64,000 nt of DNA, from the NCBI GenBank assembly GCA_949482135.1, contig CASYFC010000002.1:1-64000 (forward strand), written 5' to 3'. The notes under the pieces are model-generated. The model did no database searches. It worked only from the letters and a program-made list of their open reading frames with translations, and was not told the DNA's origin. Position numbers and translations under genes: made by a program. The DNA is from an uncultured Clostridia bacterium (GTDB lineage: Bacteria; Bacillota; Clostridia; TANB77; CAG-508). Positions 6,368 to 13,975 of this stretch are shown one piece after another. Numbering within the stretch: position 1 is the first letter of the stretch; each line of letters opens with the position of its first letter.

Positions 6368-7346
6368 TATCAATTTCATATAGATTTAGAATTTTAGTAA
6401 GCTCATCTTTTTCATAATTAAGTCTTTGAATAAGAGTATACATTGCATTTAGTTCAATTTCTTTAGAATGAAGAGTTCTATTAAGCGATATATTTTGTTT
6501 TTGTATATCGTTATAATTTTTTATTAAACTTTCAATTTTTGCAAGTTCAAGTTTTAGACTTCGTAATTCATTCATAAGTATATTATTTTCCTTTAATAAA
6601 GGTTGAAGTAAATTTTTATCAACAGATTCGGGTGTAAATTGTTCATAATTTAAAAATGATTTCATAGAAGTATATAAAACTAAATTTTTTTCATTATCTT
6701 TGAGCTTTTCTTTTACTTTATAAAAATTAGTTTCTTTTTTTAATTCTTCAACAGTTTTATGAGATTTATTGGGATTGTTTTTTCCTCGTTCAAGATTAAA
6801 TCCATTTATTCTAACATATTCATAAAATCTATCTTGTAATAACATATAACTATTTCGTTCTTTCCAAAAATCATTTCCACCAATTTTTCTTATATGATTC
6901 TTGTATTTATCTTTTGAATCAACAACAGGAATAAAAGTTAAGTGCATGTGAGGAGTTTCTTCATCTAAATGTACAACAGCAGATATTATATTTTCTTCAC
7001 CCAAGTTTTTATAATTATATACAAAATCATAGGCAGTTTTAAAATATCTTTTTGTTTCTTCGATTCCAATTTCTTGAAAAAAACTATTGTCAGAAGTAAT
7101 AATCATTTCGCAAGCATAAATACTGTTTTTATGAAGTTGTCCTTTTAAATTGTTTTGTTCTTTTAATCTTTTGAATTCTTTGAAATAATTATTTTCTAAT
7201 GGTTTCTTTAAATGGTAATTATGATATGTTTTTGTTATATCAATATTTTTGTTAGAATAATTTTGTTTGTATCTTTCATTATGAGGACAAAGTTTTATCA
7301 TTTGTTCTTTAGTATATTTTTGATTTCTAATAATAGCATAACTCAT
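6354..7346 (-). CDS. mobV: MobV-family relaxase (Mob/Pre)
   Basis: This 330-residue protein nicks oriT and pilots single-stranded DNA in mobilization. The N-terminal MSYAIIRNQKYTK, the NYSNKNID segment and the metal-binding motif HLDEETPHMHL (about residues 117-127) are those of Mob_Pre relaxases. The C-terminal third is coiled coil (LRSLKLELAKIESLIKNYN and onward). GGAGG lies 8 bases before the ATG. A 57-codon ORF ends on the start codon with an ATGA overlap. The cognate oriT is at 7584-7613. The paralogue in IME-2 is at 57307-58308. Confidence 0.93.
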   Translation of the reverse strand: MSYAIIRNQKYTKEQMIKLCPHNERYKQNYSNKNIDITKTYHNYHLKKPLENNYFKEFKRLKEQNNLKGQLHKNSIYACEMIITSDNSFFQEIGIEETKRYFKTAYDFVYNYKNLGEENIISAVVHLDEETPHMHLTFIPVVDSKDKYKNHIRKIGGNDFWKERNSYMLLQDRFYEYVRINGFNLERGKNNPNKSHKTVEELKKETNFYKVKEKLKDNEKNLVLYTSMKSFLNYEQFTPESVDKNLLQPLLKENNILMNELRSLKLELAKIESLIKNYNDIQKQNISLNRTLHSKEIELNAMYTLIQRLNYEKDELTKILNLYEIDKEQK

Positions 7347-7516
7347 ATTTTATTACCTCCAAATTTGATTTTTTGAGAATAAAAAAAACTAGAATTATTT
7401 TTTATTCTAGGTTTAATATTGTAAGCATTAAGCTCATAATTTTTTAAATAAATTATTTGAAATTCATTTACTGAATCAAGTTGATTTTTAAAATCTTTAA
7501 ATTGTATTTTTTCCAT
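7343..7516 (-). CDS. 57-residue ORF coupled to mobV
   Basis: The frame starts MEKIQFKDFKNQ behind AGAAAGGAAA and ends in TGA that overlaps the mobV ATG (ATGA). The spacing and overlap argue for translational coupling. The peptide is basic and Asn/Tyr-rich, with no recognisable domain. IME-2 has no equivalent in this position. It may be a small accessory of the relaxosome or simply a leader for mobV expression. Confidence 0.5.
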   Translation of the reverse strand: MEKIQFKDFKNQLDSVNEFQIIYLKNYELNAYNIKPRIKNNSSFFYSQKIKFGGNKI

Positions 7517-7583
7517 TAAATTATTTCCTTTCTAAAATTTTCAATGGAACTCACCCAAAAGCCATAATATCATCTACTTTTGG

Positions 7584-7613
7584 AAAAGTTCCATAACACA
7601 CTATGGAACTTTT
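7584..7613 (-). other. oriT of IME-1 (MobV type)
   Basis: Arms AAAAGTTCCAT (7584-7594) and ATGGAACTTTT (7603-7613) flank the loop AACACACT. On the minus strand the centre reads TAGTGTGTTA, which matches the nick region of the pMV158-type oriT (TAGTGTG/TTA). The site lies upstream of mobV and is oriented with it. The IME-2 oriT has the identical loop with different arms. Confidence 0.82.
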
Positions 7614-7628
7614 AGAAAGTTCCTCGTG

Positions 7629-7653
7629 TGCAAAAGGGAAAATCCCTTTTGCA
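7629..7653. terminator. Hairpin next to oriT
   Basis: TGCAAAAGGGA and TCCCTTTTGCA form an 11-bp stem with a 3-base loop. No long T-run follows, so it may be part of the relaxosome region rather than a terminator. A shorter hairpin (TTAGGG/CCCTAA) lies at the same place in IME-2. Confidence 0.45.
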
Positions 7654-7677
7654 ACCTTAAATATGTAAGCAAACAAT

Positions 7678-7690
7678 GTACTACGAAAAT
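7678..7690. repeat. Candidate integrase arm-type site (right end of IME-1)
   Basis: GTACTACGAAAAT differs by one base from the 13-mer at 299-311 near the other end of the element. It lies 37 bp inside the right att repeat. Confidence 0.4.
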
Positions 7691-7727
7691 ACAAAGAAAT
7701 GTTGACATATTAAGGTTTTAATTATTT

Positions 7728-7788
7728 CAGCCCAGCCAAAAAAGACAGATTGAAAAATCTGTCTTTTTCTTTTGCCTCAAGGATTACA
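7728..7788. repeat. attR: right 61-bp direct repeat of IME-1
   Basis: Exact copy of 103-163: the last 11 bases of tRNA-Gln including CCA, then the terminator hairpin. It does not rebuild a tRNA, because the sequence before it is unrelated, so this is the element-derived half. Confidence 0.93.
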
Positions 7789-7793
7789 CTTGC

Positions 7794-7852
7794 ATTATAA
7801 TCTAGTTGTATTATTCTAATATTAAATGTGTTGGAGGAAAGTAGGTTTTAAA
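7794..7852 (+). pseudogene. Deletion remnant of a third Spo0A-C-type gene
   Basis: ATTATAATCTAGTTG (7794-7808) is identical to the promoter-proximal bases 1706-1720 before the first Spo0A-C-type gene. It is joined directly to a sequence homologous to that gene's last codons: here ILILNVLEESRF then stop, there ILILNVLEKDKN then stop. The intervening gene body is gone. It lies outside the att repeat, so a related element once occupied this tRNA and decayed. Confidence 0.72.
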
Positions 7853-7965
7853 ATATAATTTATTATGTTATAAATAAAAAAACAGAAAAATATTAAAAAA
7901 AGTATAACATTTTTTGAATTTTGTACCATTATATAAGTATAAGATATCTTATTTAAGGAGAAAAA

Positions 7966-8124
7966 ATGAATAGTAGTAAAACAATTGTAGATTACCTAGA
8001 TAAAAATGAGGAATTAGATTTAGATAAAATTATTGTTTTAGATTCCTATATAGCAGGTATAACACAAAATTTAGTTAAAGAAAAACTAAAAAAAAGAAAA
8101 ATGCTAGCTAAGAATTTTATCTAG
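7966..8124 (+). CDS. Small protein, 52 residues
   Basis: AAGGAG lies 5 bases before the ATG, and the frame ends at TAG 8124 inside a 10-bp hairpin (AAAATGCTAG/CTAGCATTTT, 8097-8130). The peptide, MNSSKTIVDYLDKNEELD to KKRKMLAKNFI, is acidic then strongly basic at the C-terminus and predicted helical. I do not recognise it. It is the first gene right of the IME-1 scar and could belong to the host or to the decayed element. Confidence 0.5.
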   Translation: MNSSKTIVDYLDKNEELDLDKIIVLDSYIAGITQNLVKEKLKKRKMLAKNFI

Positions 8125-8151
8125 CATTTTCACATAAGTGGAGTGATTTTC

Positions 8152-8180
8152 TTGAAAATTATGTAAATCTATGATATAAT
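8152..8180 (+). promoter_or_regulatory. Promoter with TATGTAAA spacer motif
   Basis: TTGAAA (8152-8157), 17 bp and TATAAT (8175-8180). The spacer ATTATGTAAATCTATGA is nearly the same as that of the promoter at 15428 (TTTTATGTAAATTATGA). A leader of about 125 bases with hairpins (AAGTAAT/ATTACTT at 8191-8218, then TTCAC/GTGAA at 8229-8242) follows. Confidence 0.6.
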
Positions 8181-8314
8181 CCAATTTGCTTAAGTAATAA
8201 ATACTTAATTGCATTACTTATTTTCCTTATTTCACTAATGTGAATATGGAAATGATTACTCCTTAGCATTATCCTATGTAACATGTAAACAACCAATTAA
8301 AAGGAGGAAACTTT

Positions 8315-9082
8315 ATGGTATTACGGATTTACTGGATTTTCATTGCAGTGGCTATTATTGGAACAATAATTGGTGCGATTTTTAGAGCAGAACAAAAAAA
8401 AGCTGATTATTATGGTAGCAAAAAATACGTTGATATTATTGATAATATTGTAAAGACAATTGATTTTCTCGAGAATTGCTTTATAGGATTATTTATCGTT
8501 TATAACATATTTGTGTTTGGTTATTGCATTGTAGAGAAACATTTCCTTTTCATGATTACGCCAAGTATGTTTCTGCTTTTCATAATTTTCGTTATTATTA
8601 GTGAAAAGGTAGAAGCATTTAGTTTTCTTACAGAATGGATAGCCATAATAGCATGTGGAATATGGTTCTTTTTTACCATAATATTTTCAATGCTTGTTTT
8701 TGATACTCCAATAAATGAGAAAGAGGTTCAAAACAAAGTAGATCTTGTTAACACGATTGATATTTTGGAGTTTACACAAGCTCCATATAATAATATCACA
8801 GGAAGAAGATATTATATTAAATCTGCTCCAAGCAGTGCGTATTATTATGAAGTAAGAACTGAAAATGGAGGAACCACTACTAAAGTTATTGATGGTTCAA
8901 ACAGCTATGTGGAAAAATTCGAAAGCGACGAATATACGGACAATCCCCATATTGATGTCTACAGAAATTACACAATCGAACATTATAAAACTTGGTATGG
9001 AAACGAAGTTACAAAAGAAGCATCTTCAAGCTATAGCTACTATATTTACACACCTGTAAATAGTATGTTTTATGAAGAATAA
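8315..9082 (+). CDS. Four-helix membrane protein with a soluble C-terminal domain
   Basis: The start follows AAAAGGAGGAAACTTT. The 255-residue product has four hydrophobic segments (about residues 5-24, 50-70, 78-95, 104-130), then a soluble tail of about 120 residues rich in Tyr, Ser and Thr (GRRYYIKSAPSSAYYYEVRTENGG). I do not recognise the family. It stands alone between its own promoter and a strong terminator. Its codons are less AT-biased than those of host genes, as in the other single-gene cassettes of this window. Confidence 0.7.
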   Translation: MVLRIYWIFIAVAIIGTIIGAIFRAEQKKADYYGSKKYVDIIDNIVKTIDFLENCFIGLFIVYNIFVFGYCIVEKHFLFMITPSMFLLFIIFVIISEKVEAFSFLTEWIAIIACGIWFFFTIIFSMLVFDTPINEKEVQNKVDLVNTIDILEFTQAPYNNITGRRYYIKSAPSSAYYYEVRTENGGTTTKVIDGSNSYVEKFESDEYTDNPHIDVYRNYTIEHYKTWYGNEVTKEASSSYSYYIYTPVNSMFYEE

Positions 9083-9094
9083 ATTAAAGAAAAG

Positions 9095-9125
9095 AGGGGA
9101 GCCTAAGTAATGGCTCCCCTTTTTG
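9095..9125 (+). terminator. Intrinsic terminator after 9082
   Basis: AGGGGAGCC (9095-9103) pairs with GGCTCCCCT (9112-9120), followed by TTTTT. Confidence 0.92.
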
Positions 9126-9285
9126 CATTTATTAAAAAATAAATTTTTTTAATAAATTAAGAAATAAATCATTTTTAATTTTTATAAATTATGATATACT
9201 AAATAAAGTGAAAAAATAGTTCTAAATTATAAATTCTATAATATACTTAAGAGAAAATAATTTTGACTAAAATAGTGAGGATTAA

Positions 9286-10482
9286 ATGATTTTAAAAAAA
9301 GTAATTATTTGTCTATTAATATATATATGTATAATGAGTAATATATTCGCAAGTGTATTTGCAACAGAAGATATAAATAATCAGGAACACTCCCAAGAAG
9401 GAATGCAAATATATTCAGAAGCTGCAATATTAATAGAAAGCACAACGGGAAAAGTTTTGTATGAAAAAAATATGAACGAAAGAAAATATCCAGCCAGTAT
9501 AACAAAAGTTTTAACAGCTATTATAGCTCTTGAAAAATGTGATTTAGATGAAGTTGCTACAGCAAGTTATAATGCAGTTAATTCTATCAAATCAGGATAT
9601 ACAAAAGCTGATATTCAAGTTGGAGAAAAGTTTTCAATAGAAGAATTGTTAAATGTTATGATGGTTCAATCTGCGAATGAAGCAGCAACAATTATAGCAG
9701 AACATATTTCAGGTAGCGTAAGTGAATTTGCAAAATTGATGAATGAAAAAGCAAAAGAAATTGGATGTAGGAATTCTAATTTTGTAAATGCAAATGGAGT
9801 TCACAATGAAAACCATTATTCAACAGCTTATGATATGGCTATAATTGCAAAATATTGCATGCAAAATGAAGTGTTTAGAAGACTTGCTAGTATGATGGAA
9901 TGTAGTTTGCCTAGAACAGAATATTGGAAAGATGAACAAGTGGAAGAACATGGCGAAAGAATTTTTAAGAATACAAATAAATTACTAATTAAAGATAATA
10001 GATATTACTATCCTTATGCAATAGGAGTAAAAACTGGATTTACAACACCAGCAAAGAATTGCTTAATATCAGCAAGTAATAAAAATGGATTTGAACTTAT
10101 TTCAGTAGTGCTACATGCAGAAACAGCAGAAGATGGATTAAGTGCAAGATATCTAGATACAATTAATCTATTTGAATATGGATATAATAATTTTAATTTA
10201 GATGATATTTTAAAAGAATATCCAAGTATTGTAACAGAAAATGTAAAAAACGAAACTAGTATCTCTTCTAGAAATAAAAGTGATAATTATTTTTCTAAAA
10301 ATATAGATAATATAGTACCAGAGGATCCTAACTCAGAAAGTAATACTATCTCAATAGTACAAATTACAATAGGAATTATACTTATTATTATAGCAATAAT
10401 AATATTATGTAATAAAAAAAGCAATAAAGGAAAACATGGATATAATAGTAATTTATATAAATTTAATTTAAATTCAAATTAA
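9286..10482 (+). CDS. D-alanyl-D-alanine carboxypeptidase (peptidase S11)
   Basis: This penicillin-binding protein trims the terminal D-Ala of peptidoglycan stem peptides outside the membrane. The 398-residue product has a signal peptide (MILKKVIICLLIYICIMSN) and all three serine-peptidase motifs: SITK with nucleophile S71 and K74, SAN at 129-131, and KTG at 249-251. After the catalytic domain a low-complexity linker leads to a C-terminal membrane segment (residues about 359-378) and a basic tail, giving a DacA/DacF-like anchored form. It is monocistronic and ends at a bidirectional terminator facing the LtaS-like gene. Confidence 0.92.
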   Translation: MILKKVIICLLIYICIMSNIFASVFATEDINNQEHSQEGMQIYSEAAILIESTTGKVLYEKNMNERKYPASITKVLTAIIALEKCDLDEVATASYNAVNSIKSGYTKADIQVGEKFSIEELLNVMMVQSANEAATIIAEHISGSVSEFAKLMNEKAKEIGCRNSNFVNANGVHNENHYSTAYDMAIIAKYCMQNEVFRRLASMMECSLPRTEYWKDEQVEEHGERIFKNTNKLLIKDNRYYYPYAIGVKTGFTTPAKNCLISASNKNGFELISVVLHAETAEDGLSARYLDTINLFEYGYNNFNLDDILKEYPSIVTENVKNETSISSRNKSDNYFSKNIDNIVPEDPNSESNTISIVQITIGIILIIIAIIILCNKKSNKGKHGYNSNLYKFNLNSN

Positions 10483-10487
10483 AAATA

Positions 10488-10526
10488 AGCCCTTAAATTA
10501 GACTAAAAACTAATTAAGGGCTTTTG
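10488..10526. terminator. Bidirectional terminator
   Basis: AGCCCTTAAATTAG pairs with CTAATTAAGGGCT (one bulged A) between the convergent carboxypeptidase and LtaS-like genes, with T- or A-runs on both sides. Confidence 0.85.
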
Positions 10527-10538
10527 TTGTAAGGGATT

Positions 10539-12578
10539 TTAATTTTCTGCTTGAGGTATTTCAAATAATGATGTTAATTTACTTGAATTATCAAACATAT
10601 TATTAAATTGTAAATAATGATAATTATTTATTAATTCAGTATATTCAGTTTCTTCTGAAAAATCATGATAAATATTATTTTTATCTACATAACCATTACC
10701 TGTAATGATTGGGATTTCTTCTCTTAAACTATCTAGAAATTCTAGATAAGGTGTTTTTTGAATATTAGCTACATCAAGTAATAGTGAAGCTAAATAATTT
10801 GCACTAAGATCGGTTACATCACTGTACTTAGTTGTATCTATATCATAATTTGTCCAAATAATAAATGGAGTAATATACTTTTGTTCTGTAGCTTCTTTGG
10901 AATATATATTTTCATATTTTTGTGATAATAATGCATTATAAAATTCATCTTCAACATAAGGTTGGTGATCCCCAAATAAAAGTATAATAGTAGGTTCCTC
11001 CTGATGTGAAAAATAATTTAATAAATATTCTAAAGCATTATCTGCAAGTTTTATTAAAGAAAGATATTGATTTAATTTTGGATATTCTCCATTTTCTGCA
11101 ATAATAGTATTCTCAAAATTTTCATCAGTATAACTTCCATGATTTTGCATAGTTAATGTAAAATTAAATATCTTTTCATCTTCTGATTTTTTTTCGTAAA
11201 GTTCTATTATATTTCTATAGGTACTTAAATCACTAGGATATTCTCTAACATATTCTAAATCATGCATAGTATATAAGTGATAAAAGCTATTAAATCCAAG
11301 ACGTGGATAAGCAATATTTCGATTATATCCTTGTGGATAATAACAATGCATTGCTGTAGTAGAGTAGCCATGCTCTTTTAAAATAGAGGCAAGAGAATAT
11401 GAATTTCTTAAAACGTATTGTTGATATGGGATAGTTCTTTTGGGAACAAATGCCATTGAATTTGAAGTAAGAAATTCCCACTCACTATTAGGTGTTTGTG
11501 CTCCGAAAATTGAAACATGTAAATTTCCCTTTATTGTGTTTTTAGAAAGTGATTTAAAAAATGGTAAATATTCTTCTGTTGCGTAAAAACTTCCTATTGA
11601 AGATAAATCTGCAAAAGATTCATTCATAATTGCAATAATATTAGGAAATTCATAATTTTCTTCATGAGTAACAGGAGTAACTTCAATAGATGAAGCGACT
11701 TTAGCTAAAGAACTTACATCATAGCCATCTGGTTGAGTAATAATAAGATTTCTAGACTGTTTAAATAAACTAGCAATAAGTCCATTATTGTGATATTCTT
11801 CTTTAGGATCCCAGTTTTCATCAAGATTAAAATCATTTATTAAATTTGTAGTGTAGAAATTAACAAAAAAAGTTAATGTAAAAACAGCAACAACAAATCT
11901 ATATAAGATTTTAAATTTATTATTTCTATAACTTTTAATTTTTATATTTTTTAGTATAAAAACAGCTAAAACAAATAGTAACATAGCCAAAAGAAGATTG
12001 CTTGAAAGTGAAAATTTAAAAGTAGGTAATACAGTAAATGCAACATTAACAGAAAATATATCCCATGGTACAAGTGGTGTTCCTCTAAAAGCTGTTACAA
12101 AATGATTTATAAAACCAGTTGCAAATGTAACAAGAACAGATAAAAACAAGCTTATTTTTACTTTTCCAATTAAAGAATAGAAGATTCCAATTATTAAATA
12201 AATTAATATAAAGTTTAATTTCATTCTTGGTTTTTCAAAAATGAATTTTCCATTACATAAAAATTGACAATATAAATAAATAATAAATGGAATTATTATA
12301 AGTAAAAATATTTTTTTTAATAATTGTTTATTAATAATTCTTCGTAAAAAAATATATAACTTATCTAATTTTAATTTTTTGCAAAATTCAGGTAAATGTA
12401 ATTTTATACAAATATTTTTTAGATAATTAAGTACTTTTTCTAATTTTGATTTTGTAAAGATAATTGGTTTTTCAAATTTTTTATATAAATATAATTTTAA
12501 ACTATCTATTTTTTTATCAATAAAATTTTTGAAATTCGACTTTTTTGTGTGAAAAAAGTTTTTTATTTTTGAGAACAT
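10539..12578 (-). CDS. LtaS-like phosphoglycerol transferase (sulfatase superfamily)
   Basis: This family polymerises or transfers glycerol phosphate from phosphatidylglycerol in lipoteichoic acid synthesis. The 679-residue protein has a long basic N-terminus (about 85 residues, many Lys), five membrane segments (residues about 88-240), and an extracellular sulfatase-like domain. Visible catalytic features are PNIIAIMNESF (E320 as metal ligand), T362 in GAQTPNSEWEFL as the probable nucleophile, and FGDHQPYVED (D537, H538). The extended basic N-terminus is longer than in typical LtaS. The gene is single and transcribed away from the DnaA-box cluster. A polymerase role rather than a primase or transferase role cannot be decided from sequence. 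Confidence 0.88.
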   Translation of the reverse strand: MFSKIKNFFHTKKSNFKNFIDKKIDSLKLYLYKKFEKPIIFTKSKLEKVLNYLKNICIKLHLPEFCKKLKLDKLYIFLRRIINKQLLKKIFLLIIIPFIIYLYCQFLCNGKFIFEKPRMKLNFILIYLIIGIFYSLIGKVKISLFLSVLVTFATGFINHFVTAFRGTPLVPWDIFSVNVAFTVLPTFKFSLSSNLLLAMLLFVLAVFILKNIKIKSYRNNKFKILYRFVVAVFTLTFFVNFYTTNLINDFNLDENWDPKEEYHNNGLIASLFKQSRNLIITQPDGYDVSSLAKVASSIEVTPVTHEENYEFPNIIAIMNESFADLSSIGSFYATEEYLPFFKSLSKNTIKGNLHVSIFGAQTPNSEWEFLTSNSMAFVPKRTIPYQQYVLRNSYSLASILKEHGYSTTAMHCYYPQGYNRNIAYPRLGFNSFYHLYTMHDLEYVREYPSDLSTYRNIIELYEKKSEDEKIFNFTLTMQNHGSYTDENFENTIIAENGEYPKLNQYLSLIKLADNALEYLLNYFSHQEEPTIILLFGDHQPYVEDEFYNALLSQKYENIYSKEATEQKYITPFIIWTNYDIDTTKYSDVTDLSANYLASLLLDVANIQKTPYLEFLDSLREEIPIITGNGYVDKNNIYHDFSEETEYTELINNYHYLQFNNMFDNSSKLTSLFEIPQAEN

Positions 12579-12798
12579 TTTAAATCCCTTTCAAATAATA
12601 ATATAATCTTCTATAATATAACATAATTTTTGAAAAAAGTGAAGAAATAAAGGGAAAAAAGAAAATAATTAAGAAATAAATAATAAATTTCTTCAAAATA
12701 TATGAGATTATAAAGATAATATAAATGTTAACCAAACATACATACTGTGCACATAAAAAATATATAATAAATATGTATAATTTATATATAAAAAATGC

Positions 12799-12892
12799 TG
12801 TGAATAAATTATGTCGAAAAAACATGTTAATATTAATTATTCACAGAGTTATCCACATTATCCACAGGTAAAAATGCTAATAGAAGTAGTTT
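12799..12892. other. DnaA-box cluster with a trio-like tract; possible origin
   Basis: Three boxes lie in line on the plus strand: TTATTCACA (12837-12845), TTATCCACA (12849-12857) and TTATCCACA (12858-12866). A fourth, TGTGAATAA, lies on the other strand (12799-12807). About a dozen bases further on comes TAATAGAAGTAG (12879-12890), resembling the DnaA-trio repeat that adjoins DnaA boxes in bacterial unwinding elements. About 200 bp on the left are extremely AT-rich. The 450-bp gap contains no believable gene and lies between divergent genes; almost everything to the right is transcribed rightward. No dnaA or dnaN is nearby, so a DnaA-titrating or regulatory site is the alternative. Confidence 0.5.
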
Positions 12893-13028
12893 TCATAATT
12901 GCAAAAATTATTAACATAATGTTGAAACGGAGGGGGTAATTCTAATTAGAATAATATGAAGACTTGATAAATCTATATTTAAGAGATATAATGACTAACA
13001 GAAATATTGAAAAATAAGGAGAGTATTT

Positions 13029-13676
13029 ATGAATTATTATTTAGATTTTGACAATACATTATATGAAACTGCTAGACTAACACAGCTAATGCTAGAGTCA
13101 ATTGCGAAAGGAATTGCAGATTCAAATGGTAAAAATGTAGAGGTATTATTAAATGAAGCAAAAGGTAGTTTTGATTCTACTAATGATAATATTTTTTCAT
13201 TCGCTTCTAATATGGCAAAAAGATATAATGTTGATTCTGAAATTATTGTTGGAAAAGTAAAAAGTACAATTGATAATGGGGAAGAATTAGTTTTTGATGA
13301 TGCCAAAAGATTTTTAGAAAGACTAAAAGGAAATGGAGACAAAGCTCATGTTCTTACCTATGTTCCTAAAGGAAATCAAGAATATCAAATGAGAAAATTA
13401 ATGGGATCTGGACTTATGAAATATTTTGAAGGAACAATAGTAACAACAGAATATAAATTCTTGTTAGATTTAAATTATGAAAATGGAGTATTTATAGATG
13501 ATGATCCTAGAGATTTAAATGGTTTAGCATCTAAAAATGCAAAAAGGGTAATTAGAATGAGAAAACCAAACAATAAACGTTCAGTATTTGATTTGGACAA
13601 TAAACAAATAGAAGAATATACTTCATTTGATGATATTCAATTAGAAAAAAATAAAAGTCAAGATATTCAAAGATAA
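13029..13676 (+). CDS. HAD-superfamily hydrolase
   Basis: The N-terminal motif YLDFDNTLY supplies the Asp nucleophile and acid/base pair (D6, D8) of haloacid dehalogenase hydrolases. Motif II is probably the Thr of VLTYVPKG, and motif IV is FIDDDPRDL near residue 158. At 215 residues it is a small phosphatase-like member with a helical cap inserted after motif I. The substrate is unknown. It is the first gene right of the DnaA-box cluster and is separated from glyS by the T-box leader. The last 15 residues (QLEKNKSQDIQR) look disordered. Confidence 0.8.
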   Translation: MNYYLDFDNTLYETARLTQLMLESIAKGIADSNGKNVEVLLNEAKGSFDSTNDNIFSFASNMAKRYNVDSEIIVGKVKSTIDNGEELVFDDAKRFLERLKGNGDKAHVLTYVPKGNQEYQMRKLMGSGLMKYFEGTIVTTEYKFLLDLNYENGVFIDDDPRDLNGLASKNAKRVIRMRKPNNKRSVFDLDNKQIEEYTSFDDIQLEKNKSQDIQR

Positions 13677-13683
13677 AATTTTC

Positions 13684-13712
13684 TTGACATATTATAATAT
13701 GTATAGTAAAAT
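13684..13712 (+). promoter_or_regulatory. Promoter of the glyS T-box transcript
   Basis: TTGACA (13684-13689), 17 bp, TAAAAT (13707-13712). Confidence 0.6.
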
Positions 13713-13734
13713 ATTTAACATAATATATGAATTG

Positions 13735-13926
13735 CGATGAAAAAGAGGAGATATATTATAAATCTATTTAAAGTGAGTTTGTGATAGTGAGAAACAAACA
13801 ATAGGAAATATATTTTGGAGCTTTGGAGCAATATTAATTAAGGTGGGTATATAAATACCAATTAGGGTGGAACCGCGTGAGTTGAACTTACGTCCCTAGC
13901 TTTATGCTAAGGATGTAAGTTTTTTG
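13735..13926 (+). promoter_or_regulatory. T-box riboswitch (glycine)
   Basis: The conserved T-box sequence AGGGTGGAACCGCG (13864-13877) is followed by a terminator hairpin, ACTTACGTCC/GGATGTAAGT (13886-13920), and a T-run. On the 3' side of Stem I, GGA at 13804-13806 is followed by A and the closing stem, fitting a glycine specifier codon. Uncharged tRNA-Gly would stabilise the antiterminator and permit glyS transcription. The specifier assignment was made by eye. Confidence 0.92.
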
Positions 13927-13975
13927 TTTTATAAAAACTAATCCTTAGAAAACAAAATAAAGGGAGGTTTTTATT

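Larger units (their letters stand above)
103..7788. mobile_element. IME-1: integrative mobilizable element in tRNA-Gln
   Basis: The element is bounded by the 61-bp direct repeats and has a unit length of about 7.6 kb. It holds a tyrosine integrase remnant beside attL, a MobV-type relaxase with an oriT beside attR, two Spo0A-C-type proteins, a LytTR system and secreted cargo. It encodes no type IV secretion genes and no replication protein that I recognise, so it would depend on a helper conjugative element. Its integrase lacks the N-terminal part, so the element is probably fixed unless rescued in trans. Confidence 0.88.

Noticed and set aside
12580-12825. 81-codon frame on the minus strand upstream of the LtaS-like gene
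   Set aside because: Composition is simply Phe/Ile/Tyr from AT-rich DNA, no ribosome binding site; the region is better explained as AT-rich DNA beside DnaA boxes.
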